The notes beneath the pieces were generated by a model. The model searched no databases and was not told the DNA's origin. It saw only the letters and a program-made list of their open reading frames with translations. From assembly GCA_963650135.1 (NCBI GenBank), contig CAVJLG010000036.1, positions 1 through 61,039 of the forward strand: a stretch of DNA of 61,039 nt, written 5' to 3'. A program made the translations under genes and the position numbers. Each line of letters starts with the position of its first letter. The stretch's first letter is position 1. This document shows, piece after piece, positions 40,173 through 48,527 of this stretch. The stretch comes from HGM13006 sp963650135 (GTDB taxonomy: Bacteria > Bacillota > Clostridia > Oscillospirales > Oscillospiraceae).

Positions 40173-41276
40173 ATGATCTCGTTTACCCTTGACGATCTTC
40201 AGCCGCTGCTGGATGGGTGCGCCTCCCCGCTGCTGCTGTTTGAGGGCGACACCCTTGTACAACTGAATCAGGCCGCGCGGCGGTGCTATCCTGCGCTGGA
40301 GTTAGGGGCTTCCATCTCTGCGCTTTTATCCGCCGACGCATGCCCCGCCTTTCACTACGACGGCACCGGCAGCCGCCTGTTTTCCGGAACGCTTTTGGGG
40401 CTGGAACGGGACCTGCGGGTGACCCTCTGGATGGGCCATCGGCTGCTGGAGGTGCTGGACCCCGTGCCCCCCACCCGCCGCGTTATGGCCTCCGTTGCTC
40501 AGGGCATTCTGTCCCCTCTAAGCGGAGTTATGGCGGTAGCCCCCGAGCTTTTGCGGCAGCTTCCGGACCAAGACAATCCGGAGGTTCAGGCGACCTCTGC
40601 GCAGCTGCTCCAGGGGATTTATGCAGTATTTCGTGCCGGGACCCATCTGCGCATTTGCAGCGACCCCGGGCGGATGCGGATTCTGCCCAAGCACGACAAT
40701 CTCAGCCTTTGGCTGGAAGAGCAATCCCAGCTGCTGACCCCGCTGCTCCAATCGGCAGAGCGTAATCTAGAGCTGGTTGTACCGCCCCAGAATATCCTAT
40801 GCCGGTTCGACGCCGAAGCCTTGGGGCAGGCTCTGCTGAACCTGGTGTCCAATGCCATCAAATTTACGGAGCCGGGCGGGCATATTACCCTTCAGCTGAA
40901 AAAAACATCGCCAAAGCGCATTTGCCTGCTGATACGGGACGACGGCTGCGGCATTGCGCCGGACCAGATGGGCATGGTTTTCTCCCGGCAGGAAAGTCCC
41001 CGGGATTTGTCGGACCATCGCTGGGGCATCGGGTTGGGACTTCCCCTTGCCCGGGCAATTATGCAGCAGCATGGCGGCTCGCTGATTCTCGAATCTCAGC
41101 CGCACCAGGGCACCACGGTGTATTTGGCCTTTCCCTACGCCCACAGCTATTCCGAAGAGCCGCTCCACTCCCCGATTCAGCGCCCCACACCCTTCGGCGG
41201 GTTCTCCCCTGCCCTGGTAGAGCTCTCCGACGTGCTGCCCAGCGATATCTACGATTTTGAAGATTTGGACGGTTAA
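40173..41276 (+). CDS. Sensor-histidine-kinase-like protein lacking the phosphoacceptor histidine
   Basis: 367 residues, soluble. The N-terminus (LLDGCASPLLLFEGDTLVQLNQAARR) looks like a PAS domain. Where HisKA proteins have SHELRTPL, this has AQGILSPLSGV (about 108-118): the histidine is replaced and there is no other candidate in that helix. The ATPase domain is intact: N box NLVSNAIKFTEPG (about 225-237), G1 DDGCGIAPDQ (about 258-267), G2 WGIGLGLPLARAIMQQHGG (about 286-304). An acidic tail follows (SDVLPSDIYDFEDLDG). The start at 40173 has GGGAGGG upstream. No response regulator is adjacent. It may be a regulatory pseudokinase or signal through another residue. Confidence 0.85.
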   Translation: MISFTLDDLQPLLDGCASPLLLFEGDTLVQLNQAARRCYPALELGASISALLSADACPAFHYDGTGSRLFSGTLLGLERDLRVTLWMGHRLLEVLDPVPPTRRVMASVAQGILSPLSGVMAVAPELLRQLPDQDNPEVQATSAQLLQGIYAVFRAGTHLRICSDPGRMRILPKHDNLSLWLEEQSQLLTPLLQSAERNLELVVPPQNILCRFDAEALGQALLNLVSNAIKFTEPGGHITLQLKKTSPKRICLLIRDDGCGIAPDQMGMVFSRQESPRDLSDHRWGIGLGLPLARAIMQQHGGSLILESQPHQGTTVYLAFPYAHSYSEEPLHSPIQRPTPFGGFSPALVELSDVLPSDIYDFEDLDG

Positions 41277-41294
41277 TCACGGTTGATCAAAGAA

Positions 41295-41340
41295 AAACTG
41301 CTGCGACGCATCATCAAGATACGCCGCAGCAGTTTATTTT
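41295..41340 (+). terminator. Terminator of the kinase-like gene
   Basis: AAACTGCTGCG (41295-41305) pairs with CGCAGCAGTTT (41325-41335), followed by ATTTTATT. It is immediately followed by repeat element copy B. Confidence 0.85.
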
Positions 41341-41347
41341 ATTCCTT

Positions 41348-41510
41348 GGGCAATACCGCACAGATTGGCGGCGTGGATTCAGCCTGAGATTTTGCGCAGG
41401 AAAAAGGCAGTTTTTCGCAGGAATACTTTGTGTATTTCAAGAAAAAATAACGCATTTCCGGCGGAAAAGATCGGCTGTAGCCCGACGACACATTTGTGTG
41501 GTGTTGCCCT
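41348..41510. mobile_element. MITE-like palindromic element, copy B
   Basis: A 163-bp element with ends GGGCAATACCGCACAGA (left) and the complement of AGGGCAACACCACACAA (right). Its core GGAATACTTTGTGTATTTC (41421-41439) is in the opposite orientation to copies A and C. Reverse-complemented, it also shares GATCTTTTCCGCCGG with copy C. The right end provides the last base of the hemolysin III stop codon. No ORF. Confidence 0.82.
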
Positions 41511-42193
41511 TATGCCCCAATGATGTGATAGATCATCACAAAGTGGCACACGCTGCCCAGTACGATGAACACATGGAAAATCTCGTGGCAGCCAAAATAC
41601 TTATTGTTCCGTCCGGGCCATTTCAGGGCGTAGAGAATGCCGCCGATGGAGTAGAGGATGCCGCCTGCCAGCAGCATGGCAAAGCTCTCGGTGCTCATCA
41701 CCGCATGGAGGGGATAGATGGCGAAAATCGCAGTCCAGCCCATCACCAGATAGATGATCGAGGTCAGCGCCCGGGGCATTTTAATCCAAAACAGCGTAAA
41801 GCCGGTGCCCAGCAGCGCCATAGTCCAGATCACCGCCAGCATCACCCGGCCCGACAGCATGCCGCCCAGGGTAATGGTGCAAATGGGGGTATAGGTCCCG
41901 GCGATCAGGAAATAGATCATCACATGATCCAGCTTGCGCAGGAACAGCCGCCCCTGTACGCCGGTGTTGAGACTGTGATAGACGGTGCTGGCCGTATAAA
42001 GGCACAGCATACTCACTGCATAGACGGAAACCGCCGTAATGGTCACCGCCCCGGAGCCCATGGATGTGGTCATGTGTAGCAGAATCGCCAGCGCCGCCAA
42101 TGCAAACAGGATGCCAACGCCGTGGGTCAGCGCGGAATAGGGGCGCAGGCCGTCATAGGGATCTCTGCCTTTTTCACTGAATTTCTTTTTCAT
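41510..42193 (-). CDS. Hemolysin III family (YqfA/TrhA, PAQR-like) membrane protein
   Basis: 227 residues with seven predicted membrane helices. PAQR/HlyIII metal-site residues are visible: SALTHGVGI (about 20-28), ASTVYHSLN (about 68-76) and HEIFHVFIVLGSVCHF near the C-terminus. Bacterial members are linked to membrane-fluidity homeostasis; haemolysis is not a general property. The start at 42193 follows ACAGGAGG. Its TAA stop coincides with the edge of a palindromic element, which may act as its terminator. Confidence 0.92.
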   Translation of the reverse strand: MKKKFSEKGRDPYDGLRPYSALTHGVGILFALAALAILLHMTTSMGSGAVTITAVSVYAVSMLCLYTASTVYHSLNTGVQGRLFLRKLDHVMIYFLIAGTYTPICTITLGGMLSGRVMLAVIWTMALLGTGFTLFWIKMPRALTSIIYLVMGWTAIFAIYPLHAVMSTESFAMLLAGGILYSIGGILYALKWPGRNNKYFGCHEIFHVFIVLGSVCHFVMIYHIIGA

Positions 42194-42225
42194 GATCGGA
42201 ACCTCCTGTCCGGATTACTGTCTTC

Positions 42226-42254
42226 AGTATACGCCCCTAACCCACAAAAGTCAA
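42226..42254 (-). promoter_or_regulatory. Promoter of the hemolysin III gene
   Basis: Minus strand TTGACT (42249-42254), a 17-base spacer and TATACT (42226-42231), about 30 bases before the ATG. Confidence 0.75.
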
Positions 42255-42294
42255 TATGATTACCGTAAAATATCATTTTAATAATTACATTGTA

Positions 42295-44103
42295 CTATAT
42301 CAATAGCAAGATCAAATGCGTAATTCGGCACAGGATAATCCCCACCGCCGTTGGCAGCAGAATCGCCCAAAGTGTCCATTTCAGGCTGTCGGTTTCCTTA
42401 TGAATGGTCAAACAGGTGGTGGCGCAGGGCCAGTGGAACAGCAGGAAAATGGCCGTACACAGTGCCTGCTGCCAGTCGAAGCCCATAGCGCTTAGACCGG
42501 CCGCCAGCGCTGCGGTATCCGTCTCCATGCTGCCGCCCGCAATCAGCAGCACGATTGGCAAAATGATTTCATTGGCCGGGAAGCCCAGGAGAAACGCCAG
42601 CAAGATCGTGCCGCTCAAGCCCAGCCAGCTGCCTATGGGCCCAAGCCATCCCGCCGCCAGGGTAAGCAGCGGCACCTGATGGATGGTGATTTGCCGCAGC
42701 ATCCACAGTCCCACCCCCGCCGGTACCGCCACCACCGCCGCCCGCCGCAGCACCAGCAGCGTCCGGTCTAAAATGGACCGCACCACCACCTGCCCTACTT
42801 TTGGCCTGCGGAACGGCGGAAGCTCCAGCACAAATCCTGAGGGCATCCCCCTCAGCAGCGTTTTACTCAGCAGGAAGCAGCAGCCCATGGAAATTCCGGC
42901 TCCCAACACCATAAACCCCGTCAGTCCCAGGGCAACCCATGCGCTACCCCCTTCTCTGGGGATTAAAAACGCCGTTAAGAGCAGCAGGAGGCCGCCGAAT
43001 TTCCCGTTGCAGGGAATCATGCTGTTGGTGAGCACCGCCATGAGCTTTTCCCGCGGCGATTCGATGATCCGACAGCCGGTTACACCCACCGCATTGCAGC
43101 CCAGGCCCATACACATGGTCAGGCCCATTTTCCCGCAGCTGCCGCACACCGACATGGCATGGTCCAAATCATAGGCCACCCGGGGCAGGTACCCCAAATC
43201 CTCCAGCAGCGTAAACAGCGGGAAAAAGATGGCCATGGGCGGCAGCATCACCGAAATCACTCGCCCTGCCGTGAGCACCACACCCTCCAGTATCGCCCCT
43301 TGGAGCCACCAGGGCGCCTGTATGTACTCCATTCCCTGTTTTCCCCGATCATAGAGCCACAATACGCCCCGCCACAGCCACGCCGACGGGACATTCGCCC
43401 CCGCCACGGTCAGCCATAGGATCAGGAACAGCAATAGCACCATCAGCGGTATTCCCGTTTTTCTGCCCGTGAGAATCCGGTCCCACATCAGCTGCCAGTC
43501 CCTGCCCCGATCCGTTCCGGACACCACCTTTTTGGCAGTTTCCTGGGCCATTCGGGTTCTGTCTTGGCGGCTTTCGGGCACAGGCACCGGCCTCGGGCGG
43601 CAATAGTCCTCCGCCACCATGCGGATTTGCTCCCGGAGCTGCTCCATGCCCTCGCCCCGGCCCGCCGATCCCGGCACCACCGGCACGCCCAAGCATCGCT
43701 CCAGTGCCTCGCAATCCACCGTAATCCCTCGCCGTTCGGCCTCATCCATCAGATTCACCATCACCACCACTTTTCGGATGTGCCGGAGAATCTGATAGGT
43801 GAGAATCAGATTTCGCTCCAAACAGGTTGCGTCGCATACCACCACCAGGCAGTCAAAGTCCCCTTGAAGCAGCGCATCCCGGGCCACCTGCTCTTCCTGA
43901 GAACGTGCGTCCAGAGAATAGGTCCCCGGCAGGTCCGTCAGTTCATAGTCCCGGCCCTTATAGGCATAGCTGCCCCGGGCCAAGGCCACGGTTTTCCCGG
44001 TCCAGTTTCCCGTGTGCTGATGCATACCGGTCAGAGTGTTGAACACCGTAGACTTCCCCACGTTTGGATTTCCCGCCAGTAGTACAGTCAGCGGGCGGCT
44101 CAC
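42295..44103 (-). CDS. feoB: Ferrous iron transporter FeoB
   Basis: Fe(II) uptake in the cytoplasmic membrane; 602 residues, shorter than many FeoB proteins (about 650-770). The N-terminal G domain has G1 GNPNVGKS, DLPGTYSL (G3) and NLMDEAERRG (G4). A regulatory helical linker and the membrane part with two Gate domains follow, including CGSCGKMGLTMCMGLGCNAVGV and SMIPCNGKFGGLL. Translation starts at GTG overlapping the feoA stop (GTGA), with GGAGGTGG upstream. A feoC gene is not present. Anaerobes rely on this system since Fe(II) is the main form. Confidence 0.95.
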   Translation of the reverse strand: MSRPLTVLLAGNPNVGKSTVFNTLTGMHQHTGNWTGKTVALARGSYAYKGRDYELTDLPGTYSLDARSQEEQVARDALLQGDFDCLVVVCDATCLERNLILTYQILRHIRKVVVMVNLMDEAERRGITVDCEALERCLGVPVVPGSAGRGEGMEQLREQIRMVAEDYCRPRPVPVPESRQDRTRMAQETAKKVVSGTDRGRDWQLMWDRILTGRKTGIPLMVLLLFLILWLTVAGANVPSAWLWRGVLWLYDRGKQGMEYIQAPWWLQGAILEGVVLTAGRVISVMLPPMAIFFPLFTLLEDLGYLPRVAYDLDHAMSVCGSCGKMGLTMCMGLGCNAVGVTGCRIIESPREKLMAVLTNSMIPCNGKFGGLLLLLTAFLIPREGGSAWVALGLTGFMVLGAGISMGCCFLLSKTLLRGMPSGFVLELPPFRRPKVGQVVVRSILDRTLLVLRRAAVVAVPAGVGLWMLRQITIHQVPLLTLAAGWLGPIGSWLGLSGTILLAFLLGFPANEIILPIVLLIAGGSMETDTAALAAGLSAMGFDWQQALCTAIFLLFHWPCATTCLTIHKETDSLKWTLWAILLPTAVGIILCRITHLILLLI

Positions 44104-44336
44104 GGTTCCACCTCCACGATAATTTGCGCAGCGTCCTCCCGGCGCAGGGCAATCACCGCCCCGCGGATTTCATAGGCTGCCGGGGTACCAGCCGGACTTC
44201 TGTGCAGGCACACAATCCTGGTTCCCTCCGTCAGCCCCAAATCCTCCAGGCGCATTTCCAGCGCCGGAGCTCCTATCATCTCTGTCACCACGCCGCCCAT
44301 TCCCGGGGACAGCTGGCTCAGCTTCATCCGGCCCAT
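44100..44336 (-). CDS. feoA: FeoA, SH3-like accessory protein for Fe(II) uptake
   Basis: 78 residues with an SH3-like barrel: MKLSQLSPGMGGVV, MRLEDLGLTEGTRIVCLHRSP, YEIRGAVIALRREDAAQIIVE. FeoA probably modulates FeoB GTPase or assembly. Three ATGs lie close together (44342, 44336, 44327); 44336 has AGGGAGG at the best spacing (7 bases). It is coupled to feoB. I could not find a clear Fur box in the short upstream region. Confidence 0.9.
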   Translation of the reverse strand: MGRMKLSQLSPGMGGVVTEMIGAPALEMRLEDLGLTEGTRIVCLHRSPAGTPAAYEIRGAVIALRREDAAQIIVEVEP

Positions 44337-44441
44337 CTCCATTCCTCCCTCCCCACATTCGCCCCTGGCTTATGTGGGTTTTCGCTGCTTTAGCCTATGC
44401 AATTTTCAGAAGAAACGTGCCCACATTCCCGCCAAACCGAC

Positions 44442-44477
44442 AAAAAACGCCCCCTGCCGAAGCAGGAGACGTTTTTG
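44442..44477 (-). terminator. Terminator of the first solute-binding protein gene
   Basis: On the minus strand AAAAACGTCTCCTGC and GCAGGGGGCGTTTTTT form a long stem with a CTTCGG-type tetraloop, followed by TTTTTTG, 12 bases after the stop. Confidence 0.92.
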
Positions 44478-44489
44478 TAAATTCAGAGA

Positions 44490-46265
44490 TTAGCGAGCCA
44501 TGTACTCGTCATAGCAGTCCTGGTAGATATCCAGGTAGTCCTGAATGCCCATGTCCTTGATCTGCTGTACGAAATCATCAAACTCGTCCAGGGACTTGTC
44601 GCCAGTGATGAACTTGGCGATGGACTCCATGCACAGGGTCTGAATGTCGGAGTAGATGTTGGCAGCCTCGGTGCTGTCGTCTGCGGACAGAGCCATGGAG
44701 GTAGGAATGACATACTCGTCATCCATGCCGGTAGCCCAGATCTCGGGAGCAGCCTTATCTACGTCAGAGTAGACGGAAGCAGCTGCATTGTTGTCGATGA
44801 CGCAGTTGATGGTGCCGTTGGAGGCATAAACCAGCAGTGCATCACGCATGCCCAGGTCAGAATCGGTCACCAGGGAGGTGAAGGTAGGAACGCCGTCTAC
44901 ATACTCGAAGCCCTCGCCCTCAACGCCATAGTTGGCCAGCAGGGAGCCTTCCTCGGAGTACCACCAGTCGCCCCACTTGCAAGCCAGCTCAACGTTCTCG
45001 CAGTTGCTGCTGATACGGAAGCCGTTGCTTGCGGACTTGGTGATGAAGGTGCCGAAGTGGTTGACACTGTCTTCGGTAGCATGCATATCGTAGGTAGCTT
45101 CCAGGCTAAAGCCCTCTACCTCGGAGTTCTGGATATAGCCGTTCAGGTTGCCCCAGTCGCAGTAGAAGATACCAGCCTCGCCGTTGGTAATGGCGTTGGA
45201 GTAATCGGAACCGTTCCAGTTGGAGTTGTCGGATACGAAGTCGGACTCAATGTAGCCCTTCTCATACCACTCGTGCATCAGGGTGATATAATCCTTGAAG
45301 CCGTCCTCAATGGGGCCGAACTTGATCTCGCCGTCCTGCACATAGATGGGAACCACGCTCATGGGGAAGCTGTTGCAGAATGCAGCAACGTCGAATGCGC
45401 CAGAGAGCCAGTTGTCCTGGATGGCGCCGGGAGCCAGCATCATCAGGGGCTGCTTCAGGCCGTCGTCCTTGAAGGCAGCCAGAACGTTCTCGAAGTCTTC
45501 AATGGTGTAGGGCTTGTCCAGACCCAGCTTCTCCAGCTCATCGGTACGGATGGCCAGACCTTCCTTTGCCAGGCCGTCCTCAGTGGTCAGGCCATAGAAG
45601 GCGGTGATGTAGCCGGAGGAAGAAACAGCGGTCTTCAGCAGCTCATCATCGGTGGACAGCAGGTTGTAGTAGTTGGGAGCATACTGAGCGATATACTTAG
45701 TCAGGTCCAGGATCACGTCTTCCTCAACCTCAGCATCATCGCCGTTGGCGAAGTTCAGGCCCCAGCCAATCAGGTCGGGATAGGAGCCGGAAGCAACCAT
45801 TACGTTGAACTGCTCGTTGGAAGCGGAGGTGGACATACCCTGGAAGTCCACATGAATGCCGGTAGCCTCTTCTGCTGCCTTGTAGATGGAGCAGTCAGCC
45901 ATGGCGTTGGGATAGGAGGAGAACAGAGGATCGGGGAACGTAGCCACCAGGCTCAGGCTCTCGTCAGTATCCACGGGGTAGGAAACCTCTTCGGGCTGTA
46001 CGTCGTCGCCGAAGATTTCCTTTGCATAGGAGGTAGCCTCTGCGTTTGCAGCAGCCTCCTGCAGGGTAACACTGCCCTCGGCAGCTGCATCCGCTGCGGG
46101 GGTGCCATTCTCTTCGGTGCTGCCCTCGTCGGCTGCCGCAGTGGGAGCCGCAGACTGAGCACCGGAAGAAGCCGTGCTGCCGTTGCTGCCGCAGCCAGCC
46201 ATCAGACCAAGGCACAGGCAGAGCGACAGAACCATTGCAAGAATTTTCTTCAAAATACTCACCAT
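44490..46265 (-). CDS. Extracellular solute-binding lipoprotein (ABC type), paralog 1
   Basis: 591 residues. The signal peptide ends in a lipobox (LCLGLMAGC), then an Ala/Ser/Glu-rich linker (about 28-90). The mature domain begins near SLSLVATFPDPLFSSYPNAM and resembles the long LplA/YtcQ-type binding proteins of oligosaccharide ABC importers. SGSYPDLIGWGLNF, KPYTIEDFENVLAAFKDDG and WWYSEEGSLLANYGVEGEGF are shared almost unchanged with paralog 2 (46527-48299). No permease or ATPase gene is adjacent. The substrate is unknown. The start at 46265 has only a weak purine-rich site. Confidence 0.88.
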   Translation of the reverse strand: MVSILKKILAMVLSLCLCLGLMAGCGSNGSTASSGAQSAAPTAAADEGSTEENGTPAADAAAEGSVTLQEAAANAEATSYAKEIFGDDVQPEEVSYPVDTDESLSLVATFPDPLFSSYPNAMADCSIYKAAEEATGIHVDFQGMSTSASNEQFNVMVASGSYPDLIGWGLNFANGDDAEVEEDVILDLTKYIAQYAPNYYNLLSTDDELLKTAVSSSGYITAFYGLTTEDGLAKEGLAIRTDELEKLGLDKPYTIEDFENVLAAFKDDGLKQPLMMLAPGAIQDNWLSGAFDVAAFCNSFPMSVVPIYVQDGEIKFGPIEDGFKDYITLMHEWYEKGYIESDFVSDNSNWNGSDYSNAITNGEAGIFYCDWGNLNGYIQNSEVEGFSLEATYDMHATEDSVNHFGTFITKSASNGFRISSNCENVELACKWGDWWYSEEGSLLANYGVEGEGFEYVDGVPTFTSLVTDSDLGMRDALLVYASNGTINCVIDNNAAASVYSDVDKAAPEIWATGMDDEYVIPTSMALSADDSTEAANIYSDIQTLCMESIAKFITGDKSLDEFDDFVQQIKDMGIQDYLDIYQDCYDEYMAR

Positions 46266-46339
46266 TCTTTCTTAAATTTATATTACCCGGGCAACCCAGG
46301 AAAATATACTGCCATATTTTCTTCACAGAAACATCACAA

Positions 46340-46358
46340 TTTGTCACCTAATGACAAA
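46340..46358. promoter_or_regulatory. Perfect inverted repeat upstream of paralog 1
   Basis: TTTGTCA-CCTAA-TGACAAA, a 7-bp perfect dyad 75 bases upstream of the gene at 44490-46265. The size and position suit a dimeric regulator, such as the LysR-type protein encoded at 48528. Assignment to a particular protein is inference. Confidence 0.5.
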
Positions 46359-46445
46359 ATATGATACCTATCGCCTATGAATCATAGCACAACATCGAGG
46401 AAGTGTACAACATATAATTTAAGTAATGCCATACAAATTACTTAT

Positions 46446-46485
46446 GGAAAAAGCTTCCCAAACCGGTTTTCCGATTTGGGAAGCT
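46446..46485 (-). terminator. Terminator of the second solute-binding protein gene
   Basis: AGCTTCCCAAACCGG and CCGATTTGGGAAGCT form a long stem, followed on the minus strand by TTTTTCC. It lies 42 bases after the stop of paralog 2, so the two binding-protein genes are separate transcripts or attenuated from one another. Confidence 0.88.
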
Positions 46486-46526
46486 CGTCTATCCTATTTC
46501 ATTGGATTCCATGCAGGAAGATGGGA

Positions 46527-48299
46527 TTAGTTGCCCATTGCCCGGTCATAAGCGCCCTGCTGAATGGCCAGATAGTCGTCGATACCGGCGCTGCGGATGC
46601 TCTCTACAAAGGAATCGAATTCATCCAGGGGCTTCTCGCCGGTGATGAACTTGGCAATCGCCTCCAGGCAAATGGTTTCGATGTCGGAGTAGATGTTGGC
46701 AGCACGGGTGTTCTCGTCAGCGGACAGGGTGACGGTAGAGGGAATGACCATGGAATCGTCCATGCCCTCGTTCCAAATCTCGGGCGCAGCCTTATCCACC
46801 TCGGAGTAACCGGAGGTCACTGCATCAGGGTCGATGACACAGCAGATGGTGTCGTTGGAAGCATAGATCAGCAGTGCGTCGCGCATGCCCTCAGAGGCCT
46901 TGGTCACAGTCTCATTGAGTACGGGCTTGCCGTCTACATAGTCGAAGGAAACGCCCTCTACGCCATAGTTGGCCAGCAGGCTGCCCTCGTCGGAATACCA
47001 CCAGTCGCCCCACTTGCAGGCCAGCTCGATGTTCTCGCAGTTGGTGGTGATCTTAAAGCCGTTGCCCACGGACTTCTTGGTATACTGTGCAAAATGGTTG
47101 ATGCTGTCCTTGGTGGCATGCATATCATAGGTGGCCTCTACTGCGAAGCCGGGGATCTCGGAGGCCTCAATGTAGCCGCCCAGGTTGCCCTGATCGGCAT
47201 AGAAGATGCCTGCATCGCCGCCGGTGATGGCATTGGCATAGTCGGGGCTGTTCCAGTTGGAGTTCAGGGATACGAAATCGGAGTGGATGTAGCCCTTTTC
47301 ATACCAGTCGTGAATCAGGGTGATGTACTCCTTGAAGCCGTCCTCCAGAGGACCGAACTTGATCTCGCCGTCCTCTACATAGGTGGGAGCAACGCTCATG
47401 GGGAAGCTGTTGCAGAATGCGGATACATTAAATGCAGCGGCCAGCCAGTTGTCCTGAATGGCGCCGGGAGCCAGCATCACCAGGGGCTGCTTCAGACCGT
47501 CGTCCTTGAATGCAGCCAGAACGTTTTCAAACTCTTCAATGGTATAGGGCTTGTCCAGGCCCAGCTTCTCCAGCTCATCGGTACGGATGGCCAGACCGGC
47601 CTTGCCCAGGGACTGCTCGGTACGGACTGCATGGAAGCCTACAATGTGGCCGCCGTCGGTGACAGCAGTGTCCAGCAGCTCGTCGTCGGTTGCCAGGATA
47701 TTAAAGTAGTTGGGTGCATATTCTGCGATGTACTCGGTGAGGTCATAGTAGATTTCCTCTTCCACTGCGGCATCGTCGCCGGTGGTGTAGTTGAGGCCCC
47801 AGCCGATCAGGTCGGGATAAGCGCCGGAAGCAATCATTACGTTAAACTGCTCGGCGGAAGCGGAGGTAGAAAGGGGCTGATACTCCATATGAACACCAGT
47901 CTTCTCCTCTGCTACCTGATAGATCTGGCAATCTGCCATGCCGTTGGGATAGGATGCAAACAGGGGATCAGGGAAGGTTGCCACCAGCGTCAGGCTCTCG
48001 TCGGTGTCCAGCGGATAGCTGTTCTCAGCGGGGGCTTCTTCCACGCCAAACACGTCCTTTGCGTGCTGGGTGATCTCACCCTCGCCGACTGCGGTGGATT
48101 CTTCTGCTGCGGAAGCCTCGACTGCGCTATCGGATTCCGTTTCCGGTGCGGCAGTCGCTTCCTCAGGTGCCTTCGTCTCTTCCTGGACGGGAGCAGCGGA
48201 GGAGGTCTTTTCCTCTGCGGAGGCAGCGGTATCGCCGCAGCCAGCAAGCATCCCGACGCACAGGCACAGCGCCAGCACCATTGCGAACAATTTCTTCAC
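46527..48299 (-). CDS. Extracellular solute-binding lipoprotein (ABC type), paralog 2
   Basis: 590 residues, colinear with the neighbour at 44490-46265 over the whole mature domain and clearly a tandem duplicate. The N-terminus MKKLFAMVLALCLCVGMLAGC is a lipoprotein signal, followed by a different Glu/Ala/Pro-rich linker. Shared blocks include AIRTDELEKLGLDKPYTIE, MLAPGAIQDNWL, CNSFPMSVAPTYVEDGEIKF and ANIYSDIETICLEAIAKF. The divergence between copies is spread over the protein, so they may bind related but different ligands. GTG start at 48299. It is divergent from the LysR gene. Confidence 0.88.
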   Translation of the reverse strand: MKKLFAMVLALCLCVGMLAGCGDTAASAEEKTSSAAPVQEETKAPEEATAAPETESDSAVEASAAEESTAVGEGEITQHAKDVFGVEEAPAENSYPLDTDESLTLVATFPDPLFASYPNGMADCQIYQVAEEKTGVHMEYQPLSTSASAEQFNVMIASGAYPDLIGWGLNYTTGDDAAVEEEIYYDLTEYIAEYAPNYFNILATDDELLDTAVTDGGHIVGFHAVRTEQSLGKAGLAIRTDELEKLGLDKPYTIEEFENVLAAFKDDGLKQPLVMLAPGAIQDNWLAAAFNVSAFCNSFPMSVAPTYVEDGEIKFGPLEDGFKEYITLIHDWYEKGYIHSDFVSLNSNWNSPDYANAITGGDAGIFYADQGNLGGYIEASEIPGFAVEATYDMHATKDSINHFAQYTKKSVGNGFKITTNCENIELACKWGDWWYSDEGSLLANYGVEGVSFDYVDGKPVLNETVTKASEGMRDALLIYASNDTICCVIDPDAVTSGYSEVDKAAPEIWNEGMDDSMVIPSTVTLSADENTRAANIYSDIETICLEAIAKFITGEKPLDEFDSFVESIRSAGIDDYLAIQQGAYDRAMGN

Positions 48300-48474
48300 T
48301 TACTTCACCATCTTTCATGTATTTATATCGCCGGATCATCCGGAAATATACCCTTTTGTTTTCTTGCATTGTTTCATATGTGCCTAATTTGTTGCAGATG
48401 TATTACACATATATTTAAATTATATCATGGAAACAAAATCCTGTACAATATAAAAAATCGGTGGCGCTACTCAA

Positions 48475-48503
48475 TTTACTTATGGCTTGATTCATGTTAT
48501 AAT
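48475..48503 (+). promoter_or_regulatory. Promoter of the LysR-type gene
   Basis: TTTACT (48475-48480), a 17-base spacer and TATAAT (48498-48503). Transcription would start about 18 bases before the TTG start codon. Confidence 0.7.
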
Positions 48504-48527
48504 GGATGGGCAAGGAGGTTGTTTGCC

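Noticed and set aside
42295..44103. Truncated feoB
   Set aside because: It is shorter than many homologs, but G domain, both Gate regions and the C-terminal helices are present, so it reads as a complete short form.
44337..44441. Fur box before feoA
   Set aside because: No convincing 19-bp Fur-like palindrome was found in the region I could read.
46377..48527. Very long open frame on the plus strand continuous with the LysR gene
   Set aside because: It is the antisense of binding-protein paralog 2 and keeps open because of codon bias. The composition is not protein-like, and the LysR gene has its own promoter, ribosome binding site and TTG start at 48528.
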